Assembly (NCBI RefSeq): GCF_001548095.1
Contig: NZ_AP014815.1
Span: 1,363,656 to 1,427,655 of the forward strand
Origin: Geminocystis sp. NIES-3708
GTDB taxonomy: Bacteria; Cyanobacteriota; Cyanobacteriia; Cyanobacteriales; Cyanobacteriaceae
Length of the DNA: 64,000 nt
Direction of reading: 5' to 3'
Of the stretch, positions 28,405-36,949 are shown piece by piece (the stretch's first letter is position 1; each line of letters begins with the position of its first letter). Position numbers and translations under genes: made by a program. The notes beneath the pieces were generated by a model, which did not search any database, was not told the origin of the DNA, and saw only the letters and a program-made list of their open reading frames with translations.

Positions 28405-30084
28405 TTAAGCAACTTTTGATTCAGTATTTTTATTATCCTCTTTACTAATAGCAAATTGACTAGAAAGAGCCAGTAAAGTTAAAGCTCGAATTTCATCAGT
28501 TTTATTGAATAAATCTTCTGCAAATTGAGCAAACTCTTCTTTTTTTACAAAGGGATAAAGAGTAGAAACAAAATAGTCAATAAAAGCCTGTTTTTCTGTG
28601 CGCGATCTTACTGCTAAAAAAGCCTCATTAGCTATCTTGTTTTTTTTATCACTATAGTCTTTTTCTAGCTTAGAATTCCCTTTTATTTTATCCCATTTTA
28701 ACTCATATTTATTCTCTAATTTCCCCATAACATAAGATTGACAAACTTGATAAACGATCGAGGCGTACTCACGAATTTTAGTATTGTTTTTTGACATTTC
28801 AGTTACTCCTTGTTGATTTAAAATTTCTTCATTGAATAAAATACGAGCATCATGGCTAAAGTAATCTTTACCAGTTTCTAGCCATTTACGAGGGATTCTA
28901 CTTAGTAAGTCATCAAAGCCAAACCAAGGAGGAATGTCCTCATATTTACTCTCTTGATCATCAGAATAAACGATCGAATTTAAGAGATTTTTTAACCGTT
29001 GTTTCCGAAACCAAGGACACCAATATTTATCTTTTATTTGCTTATATTTATCAGTTTGAGTAGTAATAGGTTCAAGATAATTAAAACCATAAAATTTAAC
29101 ATTATTACCGACTTTTTCTGTGTGAATAACCTCAACTCCAAGAATAGATTTTTTAGTAGATTGTTCGCCTATTTCTCTACTGATTCTATCTTCTAAAATA
29201 AAGAAATTTAAAGCACTTTCTTCTGCTAAATCAATGACAGATTCTTTGGGAGAATAACCCAATTTATCGTTATTTCTTTGTTTTAATAATTTAGGAAAAG
29301 AAAAGCAAAATCTGTCTAAATTAGCTACGTCAGGAATAGCTAAAGCATAACTGCCAAACTCTCTTTTTCCATCTTTATCAATAGTAGTTGGGCGATAAAC
29401 TTGAAAGACAAAAGGGGAAAAATTTAAGAGAAATTGATAGGCAATATTATCTTTAGTGGGTATATTTTCGGCATTGGAAGCCATTGCACCTAAATAATAA
29501 TTCCCTGATTGTCCAATCGTTTTATCAGGATTTTGTAATTGTGTCCATTGTTTTACAACATCATTACTATAAGCCCCATAATCTTTATTAGCACGAAAAT
29601 TAAAAGGATTACGAGTAGCAGGAACTCCTCGAATAATACTCCAGTACATATCACGCCATAATTTTATCCAAATACCGTTATTGCCTTCAGCAGATTCATC
29701 TAAATAAGGCAAAAAAGCACCTTGAGGAGTCACCACAGAGTAATAATACCGTTTTTTAATCTTAATCTTACCCTTATCGTCTTTTTCTTCTATTTCCTCT
29801 ATTCGATCGAAATCTTTAATTTTAGTTTCTGTACTTCTTTCCTCAATAAATGCCCCAAAAGTCAGATCAAATAAGGCTTTTAAACCTTCTAAATTAAATC
29901 TGATAATAACACCAAATTCATCGAGGTTATCCAAATCGAGTAAAGCAGATTGATAATATTGTAAAATTTCCTGCTTCTTAATATCTTGCACCATCAACAC
30001 TAAACCTGCTAAACCTGCTCGATGTTGCGGTGATGGTAATTCAGCTAGTTGATAGGATAATTCAATAAGTTCTTTCTCTGTCAT
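28405..30084 (-). CDS. cas8: Cas8 large subunit (DevT/MYXAN-like)
   Basis: A 559-aa protein assigned to Cas8 from its position between cas3 and cas7, its size, and an N-terminus (ELSYQLAELPSPQHRAGLAG) that resembles MYXAN-subtype Cas8 proteins. Cas8 is the Cascade large subunit that recognises the PAM and recruits Cas3. No enzymatic motif is expected or seen. The C-terminal about 120 residues are helical (IREYASIVYQVCQSYVMGKL onward), consistent with a fused small-subunit-like bundle, since no separate cas11 gene exists. The start shares one base with the cas3 stop (TAATG). Confidence 0.85.
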   Translation of the reverse strand: MTEKELIELSYQLAELPSPQHRAGLAGLVLMVQDIKKQEILQYYQSALLDLDNLDEFGVIIRFNLEGLKALFDLTFGAFIEERSTETKIKDFDRIEEIEEKDDKGKIKIKKRYYYSVVTPQGAFLPYLDESAEGNNGIWIKLWRDMYWSIIRGVPATRNPFNFRANKDYGAYSNDVVKQWTQLQNPDKTIGQSGNYYLGAMASNAENIPTKDNIAYQFLLNFSPFVFQVYRPTTIDKDGKREFGSYALAIPDVANLDRFCFSFPKLLKQRNNDKLGYSPKESVIDLAEESALNFFILEDRISREIGEQSTKKSILGVEVIHTEKVGNNVKFYGFNYLEPITTQTDKYKQIKDKYWCPWFRKQRLKNLLNSIVYSDDQESKYEDIPPWFGFDDLLSRIPRKWLETGKDYFSHDARILFNEEILNQQGVTEMSKNNTKIREYASIVYQVCQSYVMGKLENKYELKWDKIKGNSKLEKDYSDKKNKIANEAFLAVRSRTEKQAFIDYFVSTLYPFVKKEEFAQFAEDLFNKTDEIRALTLLALSSQFAISKEDNKNTESKVA

Positions 30085-32414
30085 TAACCTAACCCCCTTT
30101 TTTCACAATAGTTTTCATGGGATGCAATTTTTAAATATTTCGGTAACTTTGCAGGTCGATCGAGATCATCCATGATATATTTACGAGTTATCGGTAAAAT
30201 TAAGCCCTCTGCATCGGGGTTTTTATCTTCTATTAATTGCAAGTATTCCTTTATATCCTTGTCTAAAATACCGCTAAAGGAATAATCATCGGATTCTCTA
30301 AAGGGTTGTGTTGTCGCCCAATAACCCCCCGTGATAAAATGACTACTACCATCACTAAACCTTTCTCTCAAAGAATATTCTTGCAACTTATCGGCTAATA
30401 ATCTTTGACTGACAGGGTGAGAAGAAACAATATCATGGAGAAATTGACGACTAATTTCTAATTCCTCTTTAGCGTAAGGTAATGTTTTAGATGGCTCATA
30501 AACTAATATTTCTGAGTGGGCAAATTTACCATGACGATTTGATCGTCCGAACCTTTGTACTAATGCGGAAATTGGTGCTAATTCGGTGATTAACACTTCT
30601 GCATCTAAATCTAACGACATTTCACAGACTTGAGTTGTAACGGCAATAATAGGTGTATTTTCTTGTTGAAAAGCGTTAACGGTTTCTTCATGACGTTTTT
30701 TTCGATCGTTCAAACGAAACCGACTATGATATGTCAATATCTCAGTCTCCAAAATCTCACCTAATTGAGTTGATATTTCTCTACATCTGTCAACGGTATT
30801 AACCACCCAAAGAATCCTTTTTCCCCCTTGATAGGCAATAATTGCTTTTTGTTTTGCTTCATCGAAATTACTCTGATTAATTTGATAACGGGGTAAGGTT
30901 TCCGCTTTCTCTAAATCTTCTAATTGACTACGATTATTGGGAGATGGATAAATTTCTAAACCTGATTTATATTCATGGAGTCTTCTCGTTAATTCTTCTT
31001 GGCGAGATGTAGGCAAAGTTGCAGTCATACACAACACGGGAATATCAAAGTGTTGCAAAAAACTAACCAAATTGTCAAACATCGATCGAGAAAAACTGTG
31101 AATTTCGTCAATAATGACCACAGAATCTGCTAAAATGGGCAATAGACAAATAGCACCGTAATTATGGGTTAAAAACGAGAGAAATTGATCAACCGTAGCC
31201 GAAAAAAAGCGTTTTTGCCAAAATCCTAAAGCGTATAACCTCTCCTCTGTAGTAAAGTCTTTACCCTTAGTTGACTCTGTGGGATTTTCTGTCATTCCCC
31301 GTAGTTCATAATTAGCTGTACCAGTTAATAAACTAGCTTCCGTTTCAGGCGCCCATGAGACATAATCTTTAAATCCTTCCGTTGCCGTGCCTCTTGTGGG
31401 ATAAAGAAAGATAACTCTACCGATTTGATAACGGTTAGGAACACCTTTTGCCCAATTATACGCAAATATAGTTTTACCGCTACCACAAGCACTTAATAAC
31501 AACAGTCGAGAAGTTAAATTGATGGCTTCTTGTTGAAAGGATTTAAGTTGAAAAGGAATCCCTGTTTTTTTCTCAATTTGATGGTAACGGGGTTGCAATA
31601 TTTTTTCTTCAATTTCTTCTGCTGTAATAGAAGAAGTGTGTAAAGTTTGGTTAACCCATTCTTCTATAGCTTCTGATGTTTGAGTGCGATAAATACCAGA
31701 AGCAACAGAATCACTAGCAATTAATCCACCCTTGACTGCCAGTAGTAAACTTTGACGTTGGACATTTTTACTGATTTCGTATTCAAAATCCTCGGCGGTA
31801 TCTTGAATATCGTTGTAAATATTCTCCCAAAAAGCCTCACCATCTATCCATTGTTGAGGTAATGTGGGTAAACCTTTAAGATTTGCTAAGGTGGCTATTT
31901 TTTGAAGGGTATTAATAACTTGAGGATGATCTAAGTATAGAGGTAATTCTTTGATCATATTCCTCGGCTTCCCAAAAGCATCTATTCTATTTTGTTGCTT
32001 GGGGGTTGCTTGTAAATGATGCCCTAACACCGAAGCGGTAATAATTTCTGAGTCTAAACCTAAATTACTTGTACCGAACCATTCTTTTAGATTAGGGCAA
32101 TGGAGAATAAAAGCACTAATCCACTCATGGCGAAAAGTTTGTTTATCATGGTGAAAAGTTTGCTTAAATTTTTTACCCTCGGATACTAGCTGTACAAATT
32201 CTAAGTTAGCTTTACCGATGTCGTGGAATAAACAAGCAATTCTTAAAAATAACAAAAATCTATCTTTATCTGTTACCTTGAAAAAACGACACCAGTTATC
32301 AAGAATACGCCCTCGAAAAATCGCTAAACAGGCGGTTTCAGTATCTTGTAAATGTTGCTCTAGGGTTAATTCTTTGTCGTTAAATTTGCTTTTAGCTAAG
32401 AGTTTCTGCGACAT
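30084..32414 (-). CDS. cas3: Cas3 HD nuclease-helicase
   Basis: A 776-aa protein with all functional motifs: HD domain H21, then H64-D65 in CLFHDIGKAN; helicase motif I SACGSGKT (about 305-312); motif II VVIIDEIHSF (about 436); motif III MTATLP; motif VI QRFGRSNRHGK (about 623). Cas3 unwinds and degrades target DNA after Cascade binding. I chose the ATG at 32414 because the strong ribosome-binding site AGGAGGTG lies 7 bp upstream. It overlaps the end of cas6 by 23 bp. Its intactness matters: known CRISPR-guided Tn7-like elements lack Cas3. Confidence 0.95.
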   Translation of the reverse strand: MSQKLLAKSKFNDKELTLEQHLQDTETACLAIFRGRILDNWCRFFKVTDKDRFLLFLRIACLFHDIGKANLEFVQLVSEGKKFKQTFHHDKQTFRHEWISAFILHCPNLKEWFGTSNLGLDSEIITASVLGHHLQATPKQQNRIDAFGKPRNMIKELPLYLDHPQVINTLQKIATLANLKGLPTLPQQWIDGEAFWENIYNDIQDTAEDFEYEISKNVQRQSLLLAVKGGLIASDSVASGIYRTQTSEAIEEWVNQTLHTSSITAEEIEEKILQPRYHQIEKKTGIPFQLKSFQQEAINLTSRLLLLSACGSGKTIFAYNWAKGVPNRYQIGRVIFLYPTRGTATEGFKDYVSWAPETEASLLTGTANYELRGMTENPTESTKGKDFTTEERLYALGFWQKRFFSATVDQFLSFLTHNYGAICLLPILADSVVIIDEIHSFSRSMFDNLVSFLQHFDIPVLCMTATLPTSRQEELTRRLHEYKSGLEIYPSPNNRSQLEDLEKAETLPRYQINQSNFDEAKQKAIIAYQGGKRILWVVNTVDRCREISTQLGEILETEILTYHSRFRLNDRKKRHEETVNAFQQENTPIIAVTTQVCEMSLDLDAEVLITELAPISALVQRFGRSNRHGKFAHSEILVYEPSKTLPYAKEELEISRQFLHDIVSSHPVSQRLLADKLQEYSLRERFSDGSSHFITGGYWATTQPFRESDDYSFSGILDKDIKEYLQLIEDKNPDAEGLILPITRKYIMDDLDRPAKLPKYLKIASHENYCEKRGLG

Positions 32415-33060
32415 TTTTTTGCACCTCCTGATAACCTTTTTTAACTCGAATATTGGGATAAAAAACACCACATCCTAAACGGCGTTTTCCCCCTAATCCG
32501 TGAATTTGTAATTTAATAGAGTCTTCTTCTGATAAGTCGGATACCACCACACTAAAACCGACGATGGTATAACTGCGATTAGGCTTGTTAATTTTCATAG
32601 TTAGCCTTTTTGGTTCGCCTTTTTCATTCGCAGGAATTCCTATATTTGCTTGAATTTCTAGCTGTTGTAACTGTCTTTGACAGGCTTGTAAAAATTCCAT
32701 CGGTTCGGTATAACCTTTAATTGTTACTAATCTTGCTTTGAGAGAGTAACAGGGTTGAATGGTTTGTAATTCGGGATTGCCGAGAGTAATCTCATAACCA
32801 TCAATGTTTAATTTTTGCCCTGCTAAAGAATAGACAAGGGCGATCGAACTTACGGGTAATCTCAAATATAATCGGGAGTAAGGAGTTAGAATTATTTTCC
32901 CCTGACGATCGGGCATTCCAGAAATAGTATTAATAGCTAACCCCTGCAAATCATGGAGTTGAGGGCAAACTCTACACAGGGTTGCATAGAGACGATAGTT
33001 GTTATCCGCCCACAAAACATCCCCTTGCACGGGAAAAACAAGGTTTATTGTTGGTGTCAT
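32392..33060 (-). CDS. cas6: Cas6 crRNA-processing endoribonuclease (MYXAN/Cmx6-like)
   Basis: A 222-aa RAMP protein that starts TPTINLVFPVQGDVLWADNN and ends in the glycine-rich loop HGLGGKRRLGCGVFYP characteristic of Cas6. It cuts pre-crRNA at the base of the repeat hairpin; here that predicts the handle TTGATCAC. I chose the ATG at 33060 from family resemblance. The frame extends to 33132, but the extra 24 residues are not Cas6-like, and neither start has a clear ribosome-binding site. It is the first gene of the interference operon, so Cas6-based control of the transcript would act on its own message. Confidence 0.88.
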   Translation of the reverse strand: MTPTINLVFPVQGDVLWADNNYRLYATLCRVCPQLHDLQGLAINTISGMPDRQGKIILTPYSRLYLRLPVSSIALVYSLAGQKLNIDGYEITLGNPELQTIQPCYSLKARLVTIKGYTEPMEFLQACQRQLQQLEIQANIGIPANEKGEPKRLTMKINKPNRSYTIVGFSVVVSDLSEEDSIKLQIHGLGGKRRLGCGVFYPNIRVKKGYQEVQKNVAETLS

Positions 33061-33226
33061 TTTGATTAAAATGGAGGTTGTAATTATATAGCTTGAAATT
33101 TCCCCTTTACCGCTTGATGACCATGACTTCATTGAACGGTAGAGGGTTGTTTTTTCTACGATAGCACAAAATTTTTAAATTAGACTAGCTTCATTATTAG
33201 AATTACAGTCTCGAATGATAAAAATA

Positions 33227-33261
33227 GATAAACACCTTACGGTATCTGAGGTTAAGAAAAG
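33227..33261 (-). repeat. CRISPR-repeat-like hairpin upstream of cas6
   Basis: The mRNA strand reads CTTAACCTCAGATACCGTAA then GGTGTTTATC. It parallels the array repeat (TTTAACCT..GAT...CC-loop-GG.GTTGATC) and shares CCTCAGATACCGT-AGGTGT with the copy upstream of cas7. TACC/GGTG can pair around GTAA. It lies about 165 bp before the cas6 start, in the gap after the WYL gene. Two short frames on either strand here look like chance. Confidence 0.6.
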
Positions 33262-33406
33262 TGTTAACTTTTGTAAATTAGACGAGCTTATGCCCAACTC
33301 TAAATTATTGCAAAAAGAAATAATAATATTTCTAGTGCAGAATAGTATATCAAAGGTTATGATTTTGATTTTATCTAAGTTTGATGAAATCATGGGTTTT
33401 TCTCCA

Positions 33407-34378
33407 TTAAAATTCATAATGATTACTCATTTCTTTAATTTCTTTCTTAATTAAGTCCACTAACTCAGGTGGTTCAAGGGCGATCGAACCTGTTCCGTAA
33501 CTCAGAATCCACCGTTTAAGATCATTTAAGCCCGAAGATTGTAAAGTTAGAGTAAGTGAACCGTCTTGATGTTCTTCTATTTCTTGGCTAGGATGCCATT
33601 CTCTTTCCCTGATAAAAGGGGCAGTTTGAGCATTAAATTTAACTTTGACGGTAAAGGTTTTTTCTCCTACTTCGTATTGAAAGATTTGCTGTAAATGCTT
33701 TTCTTTGTCAAAATTTGGATCAACAGTAAAAATATCAGGTAGAATTTTAATCTCTTTGATTCGATCGACTCTAAACCAACGATAATCCTGTCTATTATGA
33801 CAAAAGCCTATTAAATAAGGATTAGTCGCCCGATATATATGAAGTAAATAAGGATCAACTATTCTTTCTGATTCTTGATCTCGACTGGCGGTATAATAAC
33901 GCATCCAAATAGAATGTTTGGTATTTGATGCCTCTAGCAATAATTGCCAAATTGTGGGATCAAGATTTATCATTTGTGCGCCCGAGCGAAAAATAACCCT
34001 TTCATCAGCTAACTGTTGTAAATCAATCCATGTATTCTCTGGCAATCTTTCTGATAACTTTTGAATAGATGTTCTCAACTCTGCCTCATAACCTGATCCA
34101 GCATAGGCTGAAAGCATTCCAGCCCCTAGAACTAGGGCGAATACTTCACCTTTACTGAGATTAATGCTAGGTAATCGCCACTCATTATTGGTATAATACC
34201 ATCCTTTTTGTTTAGAGTATTCTAAGGGTGCAGAAAATCTATCCCTAAGAAAGTCTAAATCGTTGCGGATGGTTCGATCACAGACCTCCAAAGCATTAGC
34301 TAAACTGGTGCTAGTTTGTTTTTCTCTGCCTCTGATTAGGCTATCTATTTCTAATAATCTTTCCAGATGACGAGACAT
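33407..34378 (-). CDS. WYL-domain transcriptional regulator linked to the cas operon
   Basis: A 323-aa protein. An N-terminal winged helix-turn-helix (about 1-65, STSLANALEVCDRTIRNDLD) is followed by a WYL ligand-binding domain (about 140-235: HSIWMRYYTASRDQESERIV, PYLLHIYRATNPYLIGFCHN) and a C-terminal WCX-like part. WYL regulators often control CRISPR and other defence loci, responding to nucleic-acid-type ligands. It diverges from cas4-cas1, and the 356 bp between them contain a large inverted repeat. It is upstream of and codirectional with cas6, and may repress or activate both directions. Confidence 0.9.
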   Translation of the reverse strand: MSRHLERLLEIDSLIRGREKQTSTSLANALEVCDRTIRNDLDFLRDRFSAPLEYSKQKGWYYTNNEWRLPSINLSKGEVFALVLGAGMLSAYAGSGYEAELRTSIQKLSERLPENTWIDLQQLADERVIFRSGAQMINLDPTIWQLLLEASNTKHSIWMRYYTASRDQESERIVDPYLLHIYRATNPYLIGFCHNRQDYRWFRVDRIKEIKILPDIFTVDPNFDKEKHLQQIFQYEVGEKTFTVKVKFNAQTAPFIREREWHPSQEIEEHQDGSLTLTLQSSGLNDLKRWILSYGTGSIALEPPELVDLIKKEIKEMSNHYEF

Positions 34379-34480
34379 AAATTTTGACCTTTGACATTTA
34401 TATTAACCATAATAAAAACCGAAGTAGGAAAAATTCTTTCCTAGTTAAAAATTTGTTTTTGATAATTGAATCAATTTTTC

Positions 34481-34614
34481 AGTCTTATAGAACCCATTTG
34501 GTATCTTTTTTAGAATGATTACATAGTAATGATTTCAGGAGGAATGCTTTAATCTCGTTAAAGCCTTTTGTTATTTAGGTTACAGGTGTAAATATCAAAT
34601 AGGTTCTATAGACT
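34481..34614. repeat. 134-bp inverted-repeat element between the WYL gene and cas4-cas1 (MITE-like or operator)
   Basis: Arms at 34481-34508 (AGTCTTATAGAACCCATTTG...) and 34590-34614 (reverse complement AGTCTATAGAACCTATTTG...) match over about 25 bp with three to four differences. Inside is a perfect 7-bp hairpin GCTTTAA-TCTCG-TTAAAGC followed by CTTTT, which could be a terminator. No clear target duplication flanks it. It fills most of the 356-bp divergent promoter region, so it may be a small non-autonomous insertion or the binding region of the WYL regulator. Confidence 0.65.
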
Positions 34615-34734
34615 TATCAGTGTGAAATTCTCAATTTATGCAATGATTCAAAAAAATTTTTTCAGCAAGGAAATTTTTTTTCCTAGTTGGCTAGTTAAGT
34701 TGGTAGTAATCGAATTTTTACCAAGAGAAAAACT

Positions 34735-36402
34735 ATGTTTGCCACGGATTTAAACTACCATCAAGAAACGGAAGCAACTCTAAGAGTGTCTGCCCTCCAT
34801 GCTTTTGCTTATTGTCCTCGTTTATTTTATCTGGAGGAAGTAGAAGAACTTTATACTCAGGATGCTTCGGTATTTGCTGGGAGAAGACTACATGAAGAAT
34901 TAGAGGAAAAAGAAGAGGGCGAATGGCAAGATTTATATTTGGAAGATGAATATTTAGGATTGAGGGGAAGGATTGATGCTTTAAAAACCATTCATGGTGA
35001 CATCATACCATACGAACATAAACGAGGAAAATGTTATCGTGATGAGAAAAAACAACCTCAACCGTGGGAAAGCGATCGATTACAAATTTTAGCTTATTGT
35101 TGTCTCATCGAAGCTAGTCTAGGGATTGTGGTAAAAGAAGGAAGGATTCGTTACCATGCCGATAATGTTTTAATTCATCTCCCTGTAGATGATGAGGCAA
35201 GGCAATGGGTAAAAGATACCATTCAACAGGCTAGAGAGTTGAGAAAATCTGTTTATCGTCCACCTGTCACTAATAATGAGTATTTATGTTCTCGCTGTTC
35301 TCTTGCTCCTGTTTGTTTACCCGAAGAAGCCCGACTTGCCCATAATAAAGAATGGCAACCCATACGTTTATTTCCCCAAGATGACGATCGAGATGTAATT
35401 CATATTTTAGAGGCAGGTACAAGGGTTGGGAGAACAGGAGAACAACTGAAAATCAGTCGCCGTAACGAACCTGACGAAAAAGTATCTATTCAACAAGTGG
35501 GGCAAGTGGTGTTACACAGTTTTTCACAAATTTCTACTCAAGCCTTACATTTTTTGAGTGATAAAGAAGTCGGTGTTCATTTTATTTCAGGAGGGGGAAG
35601 ATATATCGGTAGTGTGGACACCAGAAACGGCAGTATTCAAAGAAGAATTAATCAGTATCAAGCCTTGACTAAACCTGAATTTTGCCTAGAATTAGGAAAA
35701 AAATTGGTTAATTGTCGAGGAGAAGGGCAACGAAAATTATTAATGAGAGGAAAACGGAGTCTTGTCAGTCAGTGTGATGAGTTAGATTATGCGATCGAAC
35801 AAATGAAGAAGGTATTAAGACAAATACCAAAAATTGACTCTTTATCTTCTTTATTGGGTATCGAAGGCAACCTTGCTTCTTTATATTTTGGAGCTTTATC
35901 CCACATTATTGGTAAAAACGTTCCAGCAGAGTTGCATTTTCAAACGAGAAACCGTCGCCCTCCTAAAGATAGATTTAATGCTTTGTTGAGTTTTGGCTAT
36001 TCTTTACTAATCAAAGATGTGGTTAATAGTATTTTAACCGTAGGTTTAGAACCTGCCTTCGGATTTTATCATCAACCGAGAACTCAAGCCCCTCCTTTGG
36101 CATTAGATTTGATGGAAATTTTCCGAATACCATTAGTGGATATGGTGGTTTTAGCTTCTGTTAATCGTCTTCAGTGGGATATTAAAGAAGATTTTGATAT
36201 TCGAGGAAAACAAGTGTGGTTAAGTGATGTGGGCAGAAAAAAGTTTATTGCTTTGTATGAGAAACGGAAAACAGAATCATGGAAACATCCTGTTACGGGC
36301 TATTCTCTCACTTATCGCCGTTTACTGGAGTTAGAAGTAAGACTGTTAGAGAAGGAATGGTGCGGAGAAACTGGTTTATTTGGTCATTTAGTGTTGAGGT
36401 AA
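34735..36402 (+). CDS. cas4-cas1: Cas4-Cas1 fusion, spacer-acquisition integrase
   Basis: A 555-aa fusion. The Cas4 part (about 1-205) has the Fe-S cysteines C27 and C185/C188/C194 and RecB nuclease residues D81 and E94-x-K96 (IPYEHKRGK). The Cas1 part (about 215-555) has the metal ligands E377 (GIEGNLASLYFG), H446 (GFYHQPRTQ) and E461 (LALDLMEIFR). Cas1 integrates spacers with Cas2; Cas4 trims and orients prespacers by PAM. The same fusion occurs in type I-G and in the Myxococcus dev locus. All catalytic residues are retained. AAGAGAAA upstream of 34735 is a weak ribosome-binding site. cas2 follows 4 bp later. Confidence 0.95.
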   Translation: MFATDLNYHQETEATLRVSALHAFAYCPRLFYLEEVEELYTQDASVFAGRRLHEELEEKEEGEWQDLYLEDEYLGLRGRIDALKTIHGDIIPYEHKRGKCYRDEKKQPQPWESDRLQILAYCCLIEASLGIVVKEGRIRYHADNVLIHLPVDDEARQWVKDTIQQARELRKSVYRPPVTNNEYLCSRCSLAPVCLPEEARLAHNKEWQPIRLFPQDDDRDVIHILEAGTRVGRTGEQLKISRRNEPDEKVSIQQVGQVVLHSFSQISTQALHFLSDKEVGVHFISGGGRYIGSVDTRNGSIQRRINQYQALTKPEFCLELGKKLVNCRGEGQRKLLMRGKRSLVSQCDELDYAIEQMKKVLRQIPKIDSLSSLLGIEGNLASLYFGALSHIIGKNVPAELHFQTRNRRPPKDRFNALLSFGYSLLIKDVVNSILTVGLEPAFGFYHQPRTQAPPLALDLMEIFRIPLVDMVVLASVNRLQWDIKEDFDIRGKQVWLSDVGRKKFIALYEKRKTESWKHPVTGYSLTYRRLLELEVRLLEKEWCGETGLFGHLVLR

Positions 36403-36406
36403 GATT

Positions 36407-36700
36407 ATGGCAGAAGCAAAAAACTGGTATCTAGTTTGTTACGATATTCGTTGTCAAAAAAGATGGCGTAAGGCTTATAAGTTATTGGAAGGTTATGGGG
36501 AAAGAATCCAATATTCTATATTTCGTTGTTGGCTAACTCAGAGAATGAGGGAAAAGTTGCGATGGCAATTAGAGAAAGTTTTGTCAAAGGATGATGACTT
36601 AATTTTAATTCGTCTTTCTCATCAGTGCGTCCGTGATATTCCTAAATATAATCGCCCTAATACATGGTTATTGGATGAAAATAAGTTCAAGATTCTCTAA
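36407..36700 (+). CDS. cas2: Cas2, structural partner of Cas1
   Basis: A 97-aa protein with a ferredoxin-like fold: first strand WYLVCYDIR carrying the conserved D13, then RWRKAYKLLEGYGERIQYSI and a final strand DLILIRLSHQC. Cas2 dimers bridge two Cas1 dimers in the integration complex. It lies 4 bp after cas4-cas1 in the same operon, and 249 bp before array 2, whose leader begins just downstream. Confidence 0.95.
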   Translation: MAEAKNWYLVCYDIRCQKRWRKAYKLLEGYGERIQYSIFRCWLTQRMREKLRWQLEKVLSKDDDLILIRLSHQCVRDIPKYNRPNTWLLDENKFKIL

Positions 36701-36949
36701 AAACAAGCGTTGGTGTTTTTCAACGGTTAAAGACAAATAATCTTAACTCAATGTCAATGACTATCTTGGTTAGAAATTTTTTACTAATCCAGAGGTGCTT
36801 GTAAATGCCTGAATGCCCTGTTAAATATTGTTTCTAGCTGATGATATTTTGCTGAAAATTTGCTATATTAATCCTAGAATCTAAAAAATTTTTTGCACCT
36901 TGAAAACTTAAATATCAGCTATTGTACTGTAAGGCTTTCAGGATTCGCT
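36701..36949 (+). promoter_or_regulatory. leader of CRISPR array 2
   Basis: TTGCACCTTGAAAA begins at 36893, 57 bp before the first repeat, and AAGGCTTTCAGGATTCGCT at 36931-36949 abuts it. The array 1 leader carries the same two motifs at the same spacing while the sequence between them is unrelated. This is strong internal evidence for functional leaders and for array orientation. Confidence 0.82.

Noticed and set aside
33175-33454. Two overlapping short frames (plus and minus) between cas6 and the WYL gene
   Set aside because: Low-complexity, no ribosome-binding site, one overlaps the WYL gene end, and the region is better explained by the repeat-like hairpin and operon leader.
34735-36402. 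Type I-G (I-U) assignment from the Cas4-Cas1 fusion
   Set aside because: Cas3 has its HD domain at the N-terminus, separate cas5, cas6, cas7 and cas8 genes exist, and the order matches the Myxococcus dev locus; no Csb1/Csb2-type genes are seen.
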